Source: an uncultured candidate division Zixibacteria bacterium (lineage in GTDB: Bacteria > Zixibacteria > MSB-5A5 > SM1-73). Taken from it: 64,000 nucleotides of DNA. How positions within the stretch are numbered: the stretch's first letter is position 1; each line of letters starts with the position of its first letter. The notes beneath the pieces were generated by a model that searched no databases, was not told the DNA's origin, and saw nothing but the letters and a program-made list of their open reading frames with translations. This document shows, in pieces, positions 1 to 8,912 of this stretch. A program made the position numbers and the translations under genes. Location of the stretch: the NCBI GenBank assembly GCA_903908285.1, contig CAIVRH010000048.1, positions 186,001 through 250,000 of the forward strand, written 5' to 3'.

Positions 1-1
1 T

Positions 2-799
2 GCAGTGGTCGCCACCGGTGCATTGGTCATGCATGGTTTGGTAGAAAACATAGGCGCTCCCCACTTTAAGCATGACGAAAACTGGAATGACGATAAACTA
101 TATCAACATGGATACAATCGGGTCTATGATACTATCGAAATTGAAAAAAACTTGGATGACATCAGTCAGATTTTGGATACCGTATGGGAAGAATTGGATC
201 ATAGACAACCCTGTTCCAGCTTTAAGATATTGGAAAAAATCGGGGAATATCTTTCTAAGGAAAATAAGGGCAGGGGAATTCTTAGAAGCGCTTGGGAAAG
301 AAAAATCCCGGTTTATATCCCTGCATTCACCGATTCGGAGCTTGGTTTGGATTTCGCCGTTACCAACCGGTTGAGACAAAAACAGAAAAAAACGAAACTA
401 GAGTTCGATTCCTACCTGGATTTAGAGGATTACACCCGGAGAATTACGGAAGCAAAATATACCGGTATTTTTACCATCGGAGGGGGAGTTCCCCGAAATT
501 GGGCACAGCAGGTAGGACCTTATTTGGAAGTAATCTATCGAAGGGTGGGGGAGGTAAATAAATTCAACCGCTTTAAGTACGGGGTGAGGATCTGCCCGGA
601 ACCGGTGCATTGGGGAGGATTATCCGGATGTACCTACAGCGAAGGTGTTTCCTGGGGTAAATTCCTTCCAAAAAAGGAAGGAGGACAGTGGGCTGAAGTT
701 CTCTGTGATGCCACCATCGCCTGGCCTATCCTGATGAAAGCAGTTATCGAGCGTCTTGACAAAGAAGGATTCAAACGAAACCGACATTCTCCTAAGTGA
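2..799 (+). CDS. Deoxyhypusine synthase-like protein, C-terminal part (5' end outside window)
   Basis: The open frame runs off the left edge, so the N-terminus is missing. It carries hallmarks of the deoxyhypusine synthase family: the segment TIGGGVPRNWAQQVGPY matches the NAD-binding region, and CPEPVHWGGLSGCTYSEG followed by VSWGKF contains the position of the catalytic lysine. In eukaryotes the enzyme moves the aminobutyl group of spermidine onto eIF5A. Bacteria lack eIF5A, and characterised bacterial homologues make homospermidine or related polyamines, so a polyamine aminobutyltransferase role is the best inference. It is followed after 68 bp by the ATP synthase operon in the same direction. 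The acceptor substrate cannot be read from sequence. Confidence 0.85.
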   Translation, partial: AVVATGALVMHGLVENIGAPHFKHDENWNDDKLYQHGYNRVYDTIEIEKNLDDISQILDTVWEELDHRQPCSSFKILEKIGEYLSKENKGRGILRSAWERKIPVYIPAFTDSELGLDFAVTNRLRQKQKKTKLEFDSYLDLEDYTRRITEAKYTGIFTIGGGVPRNWAQQVGPYLEVIYRRVGEVNKFNRFKYGVRICPEPVHWGGLSGCTYSEGVSWGKFLPKKEGGQWAEVLCDATIAWPILMKAVIERLDKEGFKRNRHSPK

Positions 800-867
800 A
801 CTATTTCAAAGTAATCAGCTTGGTGAATTAGTAGCTCTCGCATATAAGAAAAGCAAAACTTCATAAT

Positions 868-1098
868 GTGACCCGAAAACCGGATAATAAATATTCCACC
901 TATCGTCAGATTGGAATACTGACCACCATACCTTTTCTACTCGCCGTAGGTCCTATTTTGGGGTATTACATCGGAGATTTTCTGGACAAAAGATTGAACA
1001 CCACTCCTTATCTTATGATACTATTCATAGTCTTGGGATTTATTGCATCCGGGAAAGGAGTTTACGATCTGATCAAAAAAGCCGGCCAAGCAAGATAA
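868..1098 (+). CDS. atpZ: AtpZ/AtpI-family small membrane protein of the F1Fo operon
   Basis: A 76-residue protein with two predicted membrane helices (about residues 18-38 and 47-65) and the PILGYYIGDFLDKRL segment typical of the family annotated as putative F0F1-ATPase subunit (AtpZ/AtpI). Members sit at the head of atp operons and are thought to help c-ring assembly or Mg2+ supply. The start is GTG; the overlapping ATG two bases earlier is followed at once by a stop. It begins the operon, 19 bp before the next gene. Confidence 0.8.
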   Translation: MTRKPDNKYSTYRQIGILTTIPFLLAVGPILGYYIGDFLDKRLNTTPYLMILFIVLGFIASGKGVYDLIKKAGQAR

Positions 1099-1117
1099 AC
1101 GTTTTCCTTAAAGAATC

Positions 1118-1522
1118 ATGGGTATCGAGTTTATTCATAGAGTAGTTAGAACTTCGCTGGTTTTGGCAGCACTGATTTTTCTTTTTGTCACCGTTTATTA
1201 CCAGTTCAGATTTGGAGCTGGAATTCTTGCTGGCAGCATTTGGGGGTGTCTTAATCTATGGTTTTTAACCCAGCTTATTACTGAGATTTTCTCACCGGGC
1301 AAAGAGGTTAAAAAAGGGAGAGTGATTATAATCGCTGTGGTTAAGTTTCCCCTCCTGTATGCCGTCGGTTATTCCCTTTTAGGAATCCTCCACTTACCCC
1401 CGGTAAGTTTGTTAATCGGATTCACCTTGATTTTCCTGGTAATGTTTTTGAAAGCTTTGGGCAGATGGATACTCTCGATGAGCAAGTATAAGAATACGAA
1501 AGTGGAATCGAAGAATAAATAG
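1118..1522 (+). CDS. atpI: ATP synthase subunit I-like membrane protein
   Basis: A 134-residue hydrophobic protein with four likely membrane helices and a short basic C-terminal tail. Its length, topology and place between atpZ and atpB fit the ATP synthase I family, whose members assist assembly of the c-ring. The family is poorly conserved in sequence, so the call rests mainly on topology and context. A 128-bp spacer before atpB holds an imperfect hairpin. Confidence 0.7.
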   Translation: MGIEFIHRVVRTSLVLAALIFLFVTVYYQFRFGAGILAGSIWGCLNLWFLTQLITEIFSPGKEVKKGRVIIIAVVKFPLLYAVGYSLLGILHLPPVSLLIGFTLIFLVMFLKALGRWILSMSKYKNTKVESKNK

Positions 1523-1569
1523 AACCAGATAACGAATGAAGGATAATGGATTACGAATGAATTCAAAAC

Positions 1570-1612
1570 CTCTCCCCTATTGAGATGCTTTAATGAATAG
1601 AGGGAGATTTAA
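1570..1612. repeat. Imperfect intergenic hairpin between atpI and atpB
   Basis: The segments TCTCCCCTATT and AATAGAGGGAGA are near-complementary and separated by about 15 bases. There is no clean T-run on the + strand, so it looks more like an RNA-processing or repeat element than a terminator. Confidence 0.4.
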
Positions 1613-1650
1613 AATCAGCAGGTTAACGCTATAACTGATTATACATAAGT

Positions 1651-2454
1651 ATGTTCTTAACAGAGGAAATAGTTAAACAAGCTGCGGAAAAAGCCAAAGA
1701 AGGCGCCCCCGAGCTTCCCAATTTTATCACCCTGCTTTATGATAAGTTCGGAAAGGTGGCGGTGATCGGATTCATGCACCATTGGGAAAATGTGGTCTTT
1801 TCCTGGATGATTGCGATTCTGATCTGCGTAGTAGCTTACTTAGCTTATCGAAAAAGAACTTTGATACCCGGTGGGTTACAGAACTTTGTGGAACTGGTAA
1901 TCGAAACCCTGGACAATTTCGTTTCGGGGATATTAGGACCTGCGGGAAGAAAGTTCACTCCATTCTTGGGCACTATCTTCATCTACATTTTTTGCATGAA
2001 CATGTTCGGGCTGATTCCGGGAATGAAATCTCCCACCTCCAATCTGAATACTACAGTCTCTTTGGCTGTTTGTGTCTTCTTTTATGTGCAATACACCGGT
2101 TTGAGGAGCCTGGGTATAGTGGGTTATCTTGCCCACATGGCGGGGAATCCCCGGGATGTGGTCACCTGGCTTTTGGTGCCGATCAACATCCCCATCCATG
2201 TGATAGAGGAATTAGCCAAACCCTTGAGCCTGTCTCTCCGACTTTTCGGCAATATCACCGGTGAGGATGTTTTGATCACCGTTTTTGTAGGGCTGGGGGT
2301 GAGCGCTTTAAGTTTTCTTCATCTTCCGGTGGGATTGCCTTTGCAACTACCGTTTATCTTTTTGGCTTTGCTAACTGGAACCATCCAGGCGTTGGTTTTC
2401 ACATTGCTTTCAACCATATATTTCTCTTTGATGCTACCGCATGACGAGTATTGA
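1651..2454 (+). CDS. atpB: ATP synthase Fo subunit a
   Basis: Subunit a forms the two half-channels through which ions reach the c-ring. The 267-residue protein has five to six membrane helices. The family signature PLSLSLRLFGNITGED contains the essential arginine (Arg197), and the penultimate helix has Gln246 at the conserved partner position. The N-terminal extension before the first membrane helix (about 45 residues) is soluble. It lies in the standard a-c-b-delta-alpha-gamma-beta-epsilon order and is followed by a 106-bp repetitive spacer before atpE. Confidence 0.96.
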   Translation: MFLTEEIVKQAAEKAKEGAPELPNFITLLYDKFGKVAVIGFMHHWENVVFSWMIAILICVVAYLAYRKRTLIPGGLQNFVELVIETLDNFVSGILGPAGRKFTPFLGTIFIYIFCMNMFGLIPGMKSPTSNLNTTVSLAVCVFFYVQYTGLRSLGIVGYLAHMAGNPRDVVTWLLVPINIPIHVIEELAKPLSLSLRLFGNITGEDVLITVFVGLGVSALSFLHLPVGLPLQLPFIFLALLTGTIQALVFTLLSTIYFSLMLPHDEY

Positions 2455-2462
2455 ACTAATAA

Positions 2463-2546
2463 ACTAATGAATCCGTGAACTTTTGAACTTTAAACCTTAA
2501 ACTTTGAACGTTTTTTCACTTGAACCCTTGAATCCTTGAACCCTTT
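2463..2546. repeat. Degenerate TTGAACCCTT-type low-complexity spacer
   Basis: The spacer is built of loosely repeated TTGAAC/ACTTTAAACC/TTGAATCC words with a period of about 9-11 bases. Related wording occurs again at 6738-6775 upstream of atpD. It has no coding potential, and the atpE ribosome-binding site begins right after it. Confidence 0.55.
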
Positions 2547-2560
2547 TTTAAGGAGGTTAC

Positions 2561-2794
2561 ATGTCTTATCAAACTGCATTAGCCATTTTTCTCCCCTTAG
2601 GTTTAGCCATAGCTGCCATGGGGTCCGCTTTCGGCTTGGGTCGCGCGGTTTCTGCCGCTATGGAAGCCATGGGCCGGCAGCCCGAAGCCGCCGGAAAAAT
2701 CCAGCTGGGAATGATCATTGGATGCGCTCTGATCGAGGCACTCACTATCTATGCCCTAGTCACGGTATTCGTTCTGCAGGGTAAGATTTCGTAA
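2561..2794 (+). CDS. atpE: ATP synthase Fo subunit c
   Basis: A 77-residue two-helix proteolipid. The polar loop has the invariant Arg39-Gln40-Pro41 and the ion-binding carboxylate is Glu59 in helix 2. Aligned to sodium-binding c subunits, the ligands Gln32, Ser66 and Thr67 (Ilyobacter numbering) are replaced by Leu26, Ala60 and Leu61, so proton coupling is inferred. The start is set by an AAGGAGG Shine-Dalgarno seven bases before ATG. An overlapping frame that begins slightly upstream is a shadow. Confidence 0.96.
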   Translation: MSYQTALAIFLPLGLAIAAMGSAFGLGRAVSAAMEAMGRQPEAAGKIQLGMIIGCALIEALTIYALVTVFVLQGKIS

Positions 2795-2873
2795 ACCAAT
2801 TCAGAGTTTAATATTCTGCATTCGAGAATGAAGTTGATTTAGAATTTTTCACTTTAAATTTTGAATTTATAAT

Positions 2874-3374
2874 ATGGGTCTTGAATTAGGACAAATCATC
2901 ACTCAGATCATCGGTTTTCTGATAGCGATCGTGATCTTAAAGAAATTTGCCTGGAAGCCGCTTTTATCTATGCTTGAAGAGCGAAGAAACAAGATAAAAG
3001 CGGAGTTCGATACCATTGATGAAGAACGAAGGAAAACCGGGGAGCTTCAAGCTGATTACCAGACCAAGCTAAAGGAGATAGATTCTTTAACCCGGGCAAA
3101 AATCCAGGAAGCGGCTCAAGAAGGCCAGATTATGGCCAACCAGATAAAAGAAATTGCCCGGAATGAAGCCAAGGAGATCGTCACCAAAGCCCGGGAGGAT
3201 ATCGGAAGAGATGTGGAGAAAGCCAAAGTCCAGCTCCGGGATGATGTGGTCAATATGACCATTCAACTCACCGGAAAATTGATTGGCGAAAAGCTGGATT
3301 CAGTAAAAGACAAGGATCTGGTAGCTCGACTGGTGGATGAAATGAGAAAAGGAAAGGTTGAGGGTTTTAAATGA
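2874..3374 (+). CDS. atpF: ATP synthase Fo subunit b
   Basis: Peripheral-stalk subunit of 166 residues. One N-terminal membrane helix (about residues 5-23) ends in the FAWKPLL motif common to the family, followed by a long charged coiled-coil. Only one b-type gene is present, so the stalk is probably a b2 homodimer rather than b/b'. Its stop overlaps the atpH start (ATGA), which suggests translational coupling. Confidence 0.95.
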   Translation: MGLELGQIITQIIGFLIAIVILKKFAWKPLLSMLEERRNKIKAEFDTIDEERRKTGELQADYQTKLKEIDSLTRAKIQEAAQEGQIMANQIKEIARNEAKEIVTKAREDIGRDVEKAKVQLRDDVVNMTIQLTGKLIGEKLDSVKDKDLVARLVDEMRKGKVEGFK

Positions 3375-3919
3375 TCGAATCCCGCGTGGCTGGCAAATAT
3401 GCTCATGCTCTATTCTCTGCTGCCAAGAGGAAAAACCAGTTGGATACGATCTCCGCTGATTTGGGAACGATCTCCCGGTTCCTTACCGAAATCCCTCACT
3501 TGAAAACCCTGCTGGAATCACCTCAAATTCTGGAGAAAGAAAAAAGAGAGCTGATTTCCAACACTTTCAATGGCCGGATCTCGGAAGTTTTATTCTCTTT
3601 TTTCCTTCTGGTATTAAGCAAACACCGCATAGCCTTCCTTCTACCTATGGCTGATGAGTTCGGAAGATTGGTTAAGGAAGATCAGGGAATAGTCACTGCC
3701 CGTTTGATCACCGCTCGCCAGTTAGAACCAGCTCTTATGAAAGATATCGTGTATGAATTGGAAAAGACAACCAGGAAAATAATTGAGATAAAAACCGAGT
3801 TAGACCCCGGATTGATAGGTGGGATAGTGATCGTTTTGGGTGACAGGATAATTGACCGGAGTATCCGGTACCAGTTGAGCCAGCTCAAGGAGCAGATGTC
3901 AACACTTCGGGTATATTAA
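3371..3919 (+). CDS. atpH: ATP synthase F1 subunit delta
   Basis: A 182-residue delta subunit (OSCP family) that joins F1 to the b stalk. It shows the N-terminal helical domain (ESRVAGKYAHALFSAA) and the C-terminal signature ELDPGLIGGIVIVLGDRIIDRSI. It is translationally coupled to atpF by a 4-bp overlap. The following 157 bp before atpA contain two hairpins that belong to a repeated element. Confidence 0.95.
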   Translation: MIESRVAGKYAHALFSAAKRKNQLDTISADLGTISRFLTEIPHLKTLLESPQILEKEKRELISNTFNGRISEVLFSFFLLVLSKHRIAFLLPMADEFGRLVKEDQGIVTARLITARQLEPALMKDIVYELEKTTRKIIEIKTELDPGLIGGIVIVLGDRIIDRSIRYQLSQLKEQMSTLRVY

Positions 3920-3966
3920 ATAGTTGAATTGATATTCTCACTTGACGAGAGGAGATAAGATATCTT

Positions 3967-4025
3967 CCTCTCCCCTCTGGGGAGAGGATTAAGTTGAAAA
4001 TCCCGCCATAAGCGGGAGTGAGGGG
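3967..4025. repeat. Double-hairpin intergenic repeat between atpH and atpA
   Basis: A perfect 9-bp stem with 3-nt loop (3967-3987) is followed by GTTGAAAATCCCGCCATAAG and a second stem (CCCGC/GCGGG, 4002-4016). The phrase GTTGAAAATCCC-R-CCATA-R-GCGGG recurs at 24563-24590, so this is a dispersed element rather than a gene-specific signal. It lies inside an operon and lacks a T-run, so termination is unlikely. Confidence 0.6.
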
Positions 4026-4076
4026 TAATGGTTACAATTAATCCCTAAGGGTAAAAACAACGGAGGAAATTTCTTT

Positions 4077-5600
4077 ATGCCATTGAATCCGGAAGAAGTA
4101 AGTTCGATTATCCAAAAAGAAATCGAGAAATACGAGACCAAACTGAAGATGGAAAGCGTAGGAACGGTTCTTCAGGTGGGGGATGGTATTGCTCGCATCT
4201 GGGGATTGGATGATGCCATGATGAGCGAACTGGTCAAATTCCCCAACGATGTGACCGGTATGATCTTGAATCTGGAGGAGGACAACGTAGGCGTGGCTAT
4301 TCTCGGTCCCTATGATGAGATCAAGGAAGGTGACCGGGTATCTCTTACCGGAAGGATCGCATCGGTACCGGTGGGAGACGTTATGGTTGGGAGGGTGGTA
4401 AACGCACTGGGTCAGCCTTTGGATGGGAAAGGACCTATCGCAGCCAAGATGTATCGCCCAATTGAAGGAAAAGCGCCGAATGTTGTGCAAAGAAGACCGG
4501 TGAGCGAACCGGTACAGACCGGACTTAAAGCCATCGATTCCATGATTCCCATAGGCCGGGGTCAAAGAGAGCTAATCATCGGAGACCGGCAGACCGGAAA
4601 AACAGCTTTGATCATCGATACCATACTCAACCAGAAGAACACGGATCTTTACTGCATATATGTGGCTATCGGGCAAAAAGCCTCCACTGTAGCTCAGCTA
4701 ATAAAGGTTCTAGAAGAGCATCAAGCCATGGAATACACCACCGTGGTAGTAGCTACGGCAACCGAACCTGCACCTCTACAGTATATCGCTCCCTATGCCG
4801 GTTGTGCTATAGGAGAGGAATTTTTATATAACGGAAAACATGTGGTAGTATTTTATGACGATTTGACTAAACACGCTCAGGCATATCGCCAGATGTCATT
4901 GCTTTTGAGACGGCCGCCCGGAAGAGAAGCTTTTCCGGGGGATATTTTCTATCTACATTCCCGGCTTTTGGAAAGAGCAGCTAAGCTAAAAGACGATCTG
5001 GGTGGCGGTTCTCTGACTGCCATTCCCGTTGTGGAAATTCAGGCCGGAGACGTGACCGCTTATATTCCCACCAACGTCATTTCCATAACTGACGGACAGA
5101 TCTATCTTGAGACGGACTTGTTTTACGCCGGAGTGCGACCGGCGATTAATGTGGGCATATCGGTATCGCGGGTTGGTGGAAAAGCTCAGGTTAAGGCTAT
5201 GAGAAAGGTGGCAGGAAGAATCCGTTTGGATCTGGCACAGTACCGGGAATTGGCTGCCTTTGCCCAGTTTGGAACCGAATTGGATGAGTCCACCAAAACA
5301 TACTTAATCCGGGGTGAAAAAACCGTGGAGGTATTAAAACAGGGGCAATATGTCCCGGTATCCTTGGAAAGACAGGTGATGATCATCTATGTCGCTACCC
5401 ACGGTTATTTGGATGATCTTCCATTGGATTCGGTTAAGAAATTCGAAGATGAATTCTATCTCTTCATGGAAAAAAACTATCCGGATGTGGGGCATGCCAT
5501 CTCAACCACCAAGGATTTGGAACAGAACACAGAGAGCAAATTAAACCAGGCTATAAATAAATTCAAAGAGGAATTCAAAGATAGACTCAAACCGGAATGA
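4077..5600 (+). CDS. atpA: ATP synthase F1 subunit alpha
   Basis: Non-catalytic nucleotide-binding subunit of the F1 hexamer, 507 residues, the usual length. Walker A is GDRQTGKT at 169-176, Walker B lies in [17 protein letters not shown], and the ATP synthase signature P(A)[12 protein letters not shown] follows. The ATG is preceded by GGAGGAAATTTCTTT, a good ribosome-binding site. No unusual insertions are seen. Confidence 0.98.
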   Translation: MPLNPEEVSSIIQKEIEKYETKLKMESVGTVLQVGDGIARIWGLDDAMMSELVKFPNDVTGMILNLEEDNVGVAILGPYDEIKEGDRVSLTGRIASVPVGDVMVGRVVNALGQPLDGKGPIAAKMYRPIEGKAPNVVQRRPVSEPVQTGLKAIDSMIPIGRGQRELIIGDRQTGKTALIIDTILNQKNTDLYCIYVAIGQKASTVAQLIKVLEEHQAMEYTTVVVATATEPAPLQYIAPYAGCAIGEEFLYNGKHVVVFYDDLTKHAQAYRQMSLLLRRPPGREAFPGDIFYLHSRLLERAAKLKDDLGGGSLTAIPVVEIQAGDVTAYIPTNVISITDGQIYLETDLFYAGVRPAINVGISVSRVGGKAQVKAMRKVAGRIRLDLAQYRELAAFAQFGTELDESTKTYLIRGEKTVEVLKQGQYVPVSLERQVMIIYVATHGYLDDLPLDSVKKFEDEFYLFMEKNYPDVGHAISTTKDLEQNTESKLNQAINKFKEEFKDRLKPE

Positions 5601-5662
5601 GTCCAATCCAGACGGTAAGCTGCGGTTTGACTCAATACTAATCCGAAAACAAAGCTATTCTT

Positions 5663-5682
5663 TGTTCACCTGAAGGTGAACA
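5663..5682 (+). promoter_or_regulatory. Perfect 8-bp hairpin upstream of the atpG start
   Basis: TGTTCACC and GGTGAACA form a perfect stem around a TGAA loop, 17 bases before the canonical atpG ATG. The only purine-rich Shine-Dalgarno-like bases (GAAGG) lie in its loop and 3' arm. It could tune gamma translation or protect mRNA ends; this is inferred from position only. Confidence 0.45.
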
Positions 5683-5699
5683 CTCCAAAATTCAGCGAT

Positions 5700-6563
5700 A
5701 TGTCTACACTTCGGGATTTAAGAAGAAGAATAAAAAGCATTCAGGGAACCCAGCAGATCACCAAAGCTATGGAGATGGTGGCGGCTGCCAGATTGAGAAA
5801 AGCTCTAACCAAGCTCGAATCATCCCGTCCTTATGCCTCCAAAATGCAGGCGATGCTGGATAATCTGACCCGGAATATAACATCGCTGGTTCATCCCCTT
5901 ATGGAGAAAAGGGAGGTGAAAAAGACCGGGCTGGTGGTGATAACCTCCGATCGCGGTTTGTGCGGCTCATATAACCATAAGGTTATCCATCAAGCTGATA
6001 GATTTTTAAGGAACTATGAACCGGGGAAAGTCGTTTTGGCGGTCATAGGCAGAAAAGCATACACCTACTATTCTAAAAAACCGTGGGAGATCAGACAGAA
6101 ATATCTCAACCTAGGTGTAAATCTTAACTGGGCTCAAGTCAAGCAGATTTCCAATGGCTTAATCGCGCTCTTTCTATCAGGTGCAGTAGACGAGATTTAT
6201 ATTATATACACCCGGTTTGTCTCCACGGTAACCTACCGGGTTACTACCGAGAAGTTTCTTAATATCGAGCAACAAACCGAAGCTGGAGGAAAGGAAACCT
6301 ATGTGGATTATATTTTCGAACCTGATCCGCAGCAGATATTTCGAGACCTCCTGCCCGATTATTGTATGATGAGGGTGCAGATGGTTTTGGCAGAATCCTT
6401 TGCCTCTGAGCATGGCTCTCGTATGATCTCCATGGGGGCAGCCACTAAGAATGCTGAAGACATGATCGAGCATCTTACTTTGGTTTTAAATAAACTCCGG
6501 CAAGCTTCCATCACTAAGGAGATGTTAGAGATTACTACCGGAGCAGAAGCGCTGAAAGGATAA
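5700..6563 (+). CDS. atpG: ATP synthase F1 subunit gamma
   Basis: The rotor shaft of F1, 287 residues from this start. The N-terminus MSTLRDLRRRIKSIQGTQQI and the C-terminal helix with ITKEMLEITTGAEAL are family signatures. A GTG at 5676 would add eight residues, but the homologous start is the ATG used here. A hairpin sits just upstream. It is followed by a 244-bp spacer before atpD, longer than the other gaps in the operon. Confidence 0.94.
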   Translation: MSTLRDLRRRIKSIQGTQQITKAMEMVAAARLRKALTKLESSRPYASKMQAMLDNLTRNITSLVHPLMEKREVKKTGLVVITSDRGLCGSYNHKVIHQADRFLRNYEPGKVVLAVIGRKAYTYYSKKPWEIRQKYLNLGVNLNWAQVKQISNGLIALFLSGAVDEIYIIYTRFVSTVTYRVTTEKFLNIEQQTEAGGKETYVDYIFEPDPQQIFRDLLPDYCMMRVQMVLAESFASEHGSRMISMGAATKNAEDMIEHLTLVLNKLRQASITKEMLEITTGAEALKG

Positions 6564-6737
6564 AAATAGGGTTCAAGAGTTCCAGTGATCAAATGAAGTA
6601 ATCAGTTGTGATTGACAAAGTATAATTTCAATATTAATGATTTTGGATAAATCTTGGCAAGTTATTTGAATAGTATCCAAGAATGTGTAGAAATATTGAA
6701 TAAATGCTGAAACAGATGATCACATTTTAAACATCCG

Positions 6738-6775
6738 CTTGACCCCTTGACCCCTCGAACCCTTGAATCATTTCA
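6738..6775. repeat. CTTGACCCCTTGAACCC low-complexity spacer upstream of atpD
   Basis: A short run of degenerate CTTGACCCCT/CGAACCCTTGAATC words, similar in style to the spacer before atpE. The remainder of the gap (6564-6737) is AT-rich and shows nothing recognisable. Confidence 0.5.
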
Positions 6776-6786
6776 ACGGTTTTTAG

Positions 6787-8226
<1,440 letters not shown>

Positions 8227-8329
8227 TAACAGATATGAAATTATCACCGATGCTGCTGGAACGAGAATACCCGATATCAACTAACATCAGCTATTTGCAG
8301 TATTGTCACATTTACAGACATAATAGGTT

Positions 8330-8365
8330 TTACTGTGGACCGTCGACTGTGGACTGTGGACAGGA
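8330..8365. repeat. GACTGTGGAC short tandem repeat
   Basis: Three copies of a roughly 10-base word (ACTGTGGACCGTCG, ACTGTGG, ACTGTGGACAGG) lie in the spacer just before atpC. It is non-coding and of a different wording from the other low-complexity spacers in the operon. Confidence 0.55.
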
Positions 8366-8374
8366 TTAGACCCT

Positions 8375-8785
8375 ATGTATCATCTATCCATTGTTACTCC
8401 AGAAAAGATCTTCTACGAAGATGAAGTAACTTCTCTCATTGCTCCCGGTTCGGAAGGGTATTTGGGGGTGTTGACCGATCATGCTCCTCTGATAACCGCT
8501 TTAGTTCCCGGAAAACTTACTGTAAAAGATCAGAAGAATCAGGAGCTGTTTTTTTCGGTGGGTGGTGGTTTTATGGAGGTTTTGAAGAATCAAGTCACCA
8601 TACTTGCCCATTCGATTGAGTTTATCAACGACATAGATTTGGAAAGAGCTAAACGGGCTATGGATAGAGCCAAGCAGAGATTACGGTCCAGGGAGCAGGG
8701 AATCGACATCCCCCGCGCCATGACTGCTCTGCGCCGGGCGGAGAATAGACTGCATCTCTATGATGAGATTTTAACAAAGCAATAA
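8375..8785 (+). CDS. atpC: ATP synthase F1 subunit epsilon
   Basis: A 136-residue central-stalk subunit. The N-terminal beta-sandwich contains the family segments SLIAPGSEGYLGVL and DHAPLITAL. The C-terminal two-helix domain (from about residue 88) is complete, so autoinhibition of ATP hydrolysis is possible. It closes the operon and is followed by a terminator-like hairpin. Confidence 0.95.
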   Translation: MYHLSIVTPEKIFYEDEVTSLIAPGSEGYLGVLTDHAPLITALVPGKLTVKDQKNQELFFSVGGGFMEVLKNQVTILAHSIEFINDIDLERAKRAMDRAKQRLRSREQGIDIPRAMTALRRAENRLHLYDEILTKQ

Positions 8786-8821
8786 AACAAGCGGGAATCC
8801 AGATACATAAATGTAATTTGT

Positions 8822-8849
8822 GGGGCGGAGTTTCAGTTTCCCCTTTTTT
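8822..8849 (+). terminator. Probable Rho-independent terminator of the atp operon
   Basis: A GGGG...CCCC stem with weak inner pairing is followed by TTTTTTATTT, 37 bases after the atpC stop. The stem is imperfect. The convergent kinase gene ends about 65 bp beyond. Confidence 0.5.
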
Positions 8850-8912
8850 ATTTCGAGGAATTTGGAATTGAAGTAGACTATTATATGAAATGAATTGTTA
8901 TTTCCTGGAGGA

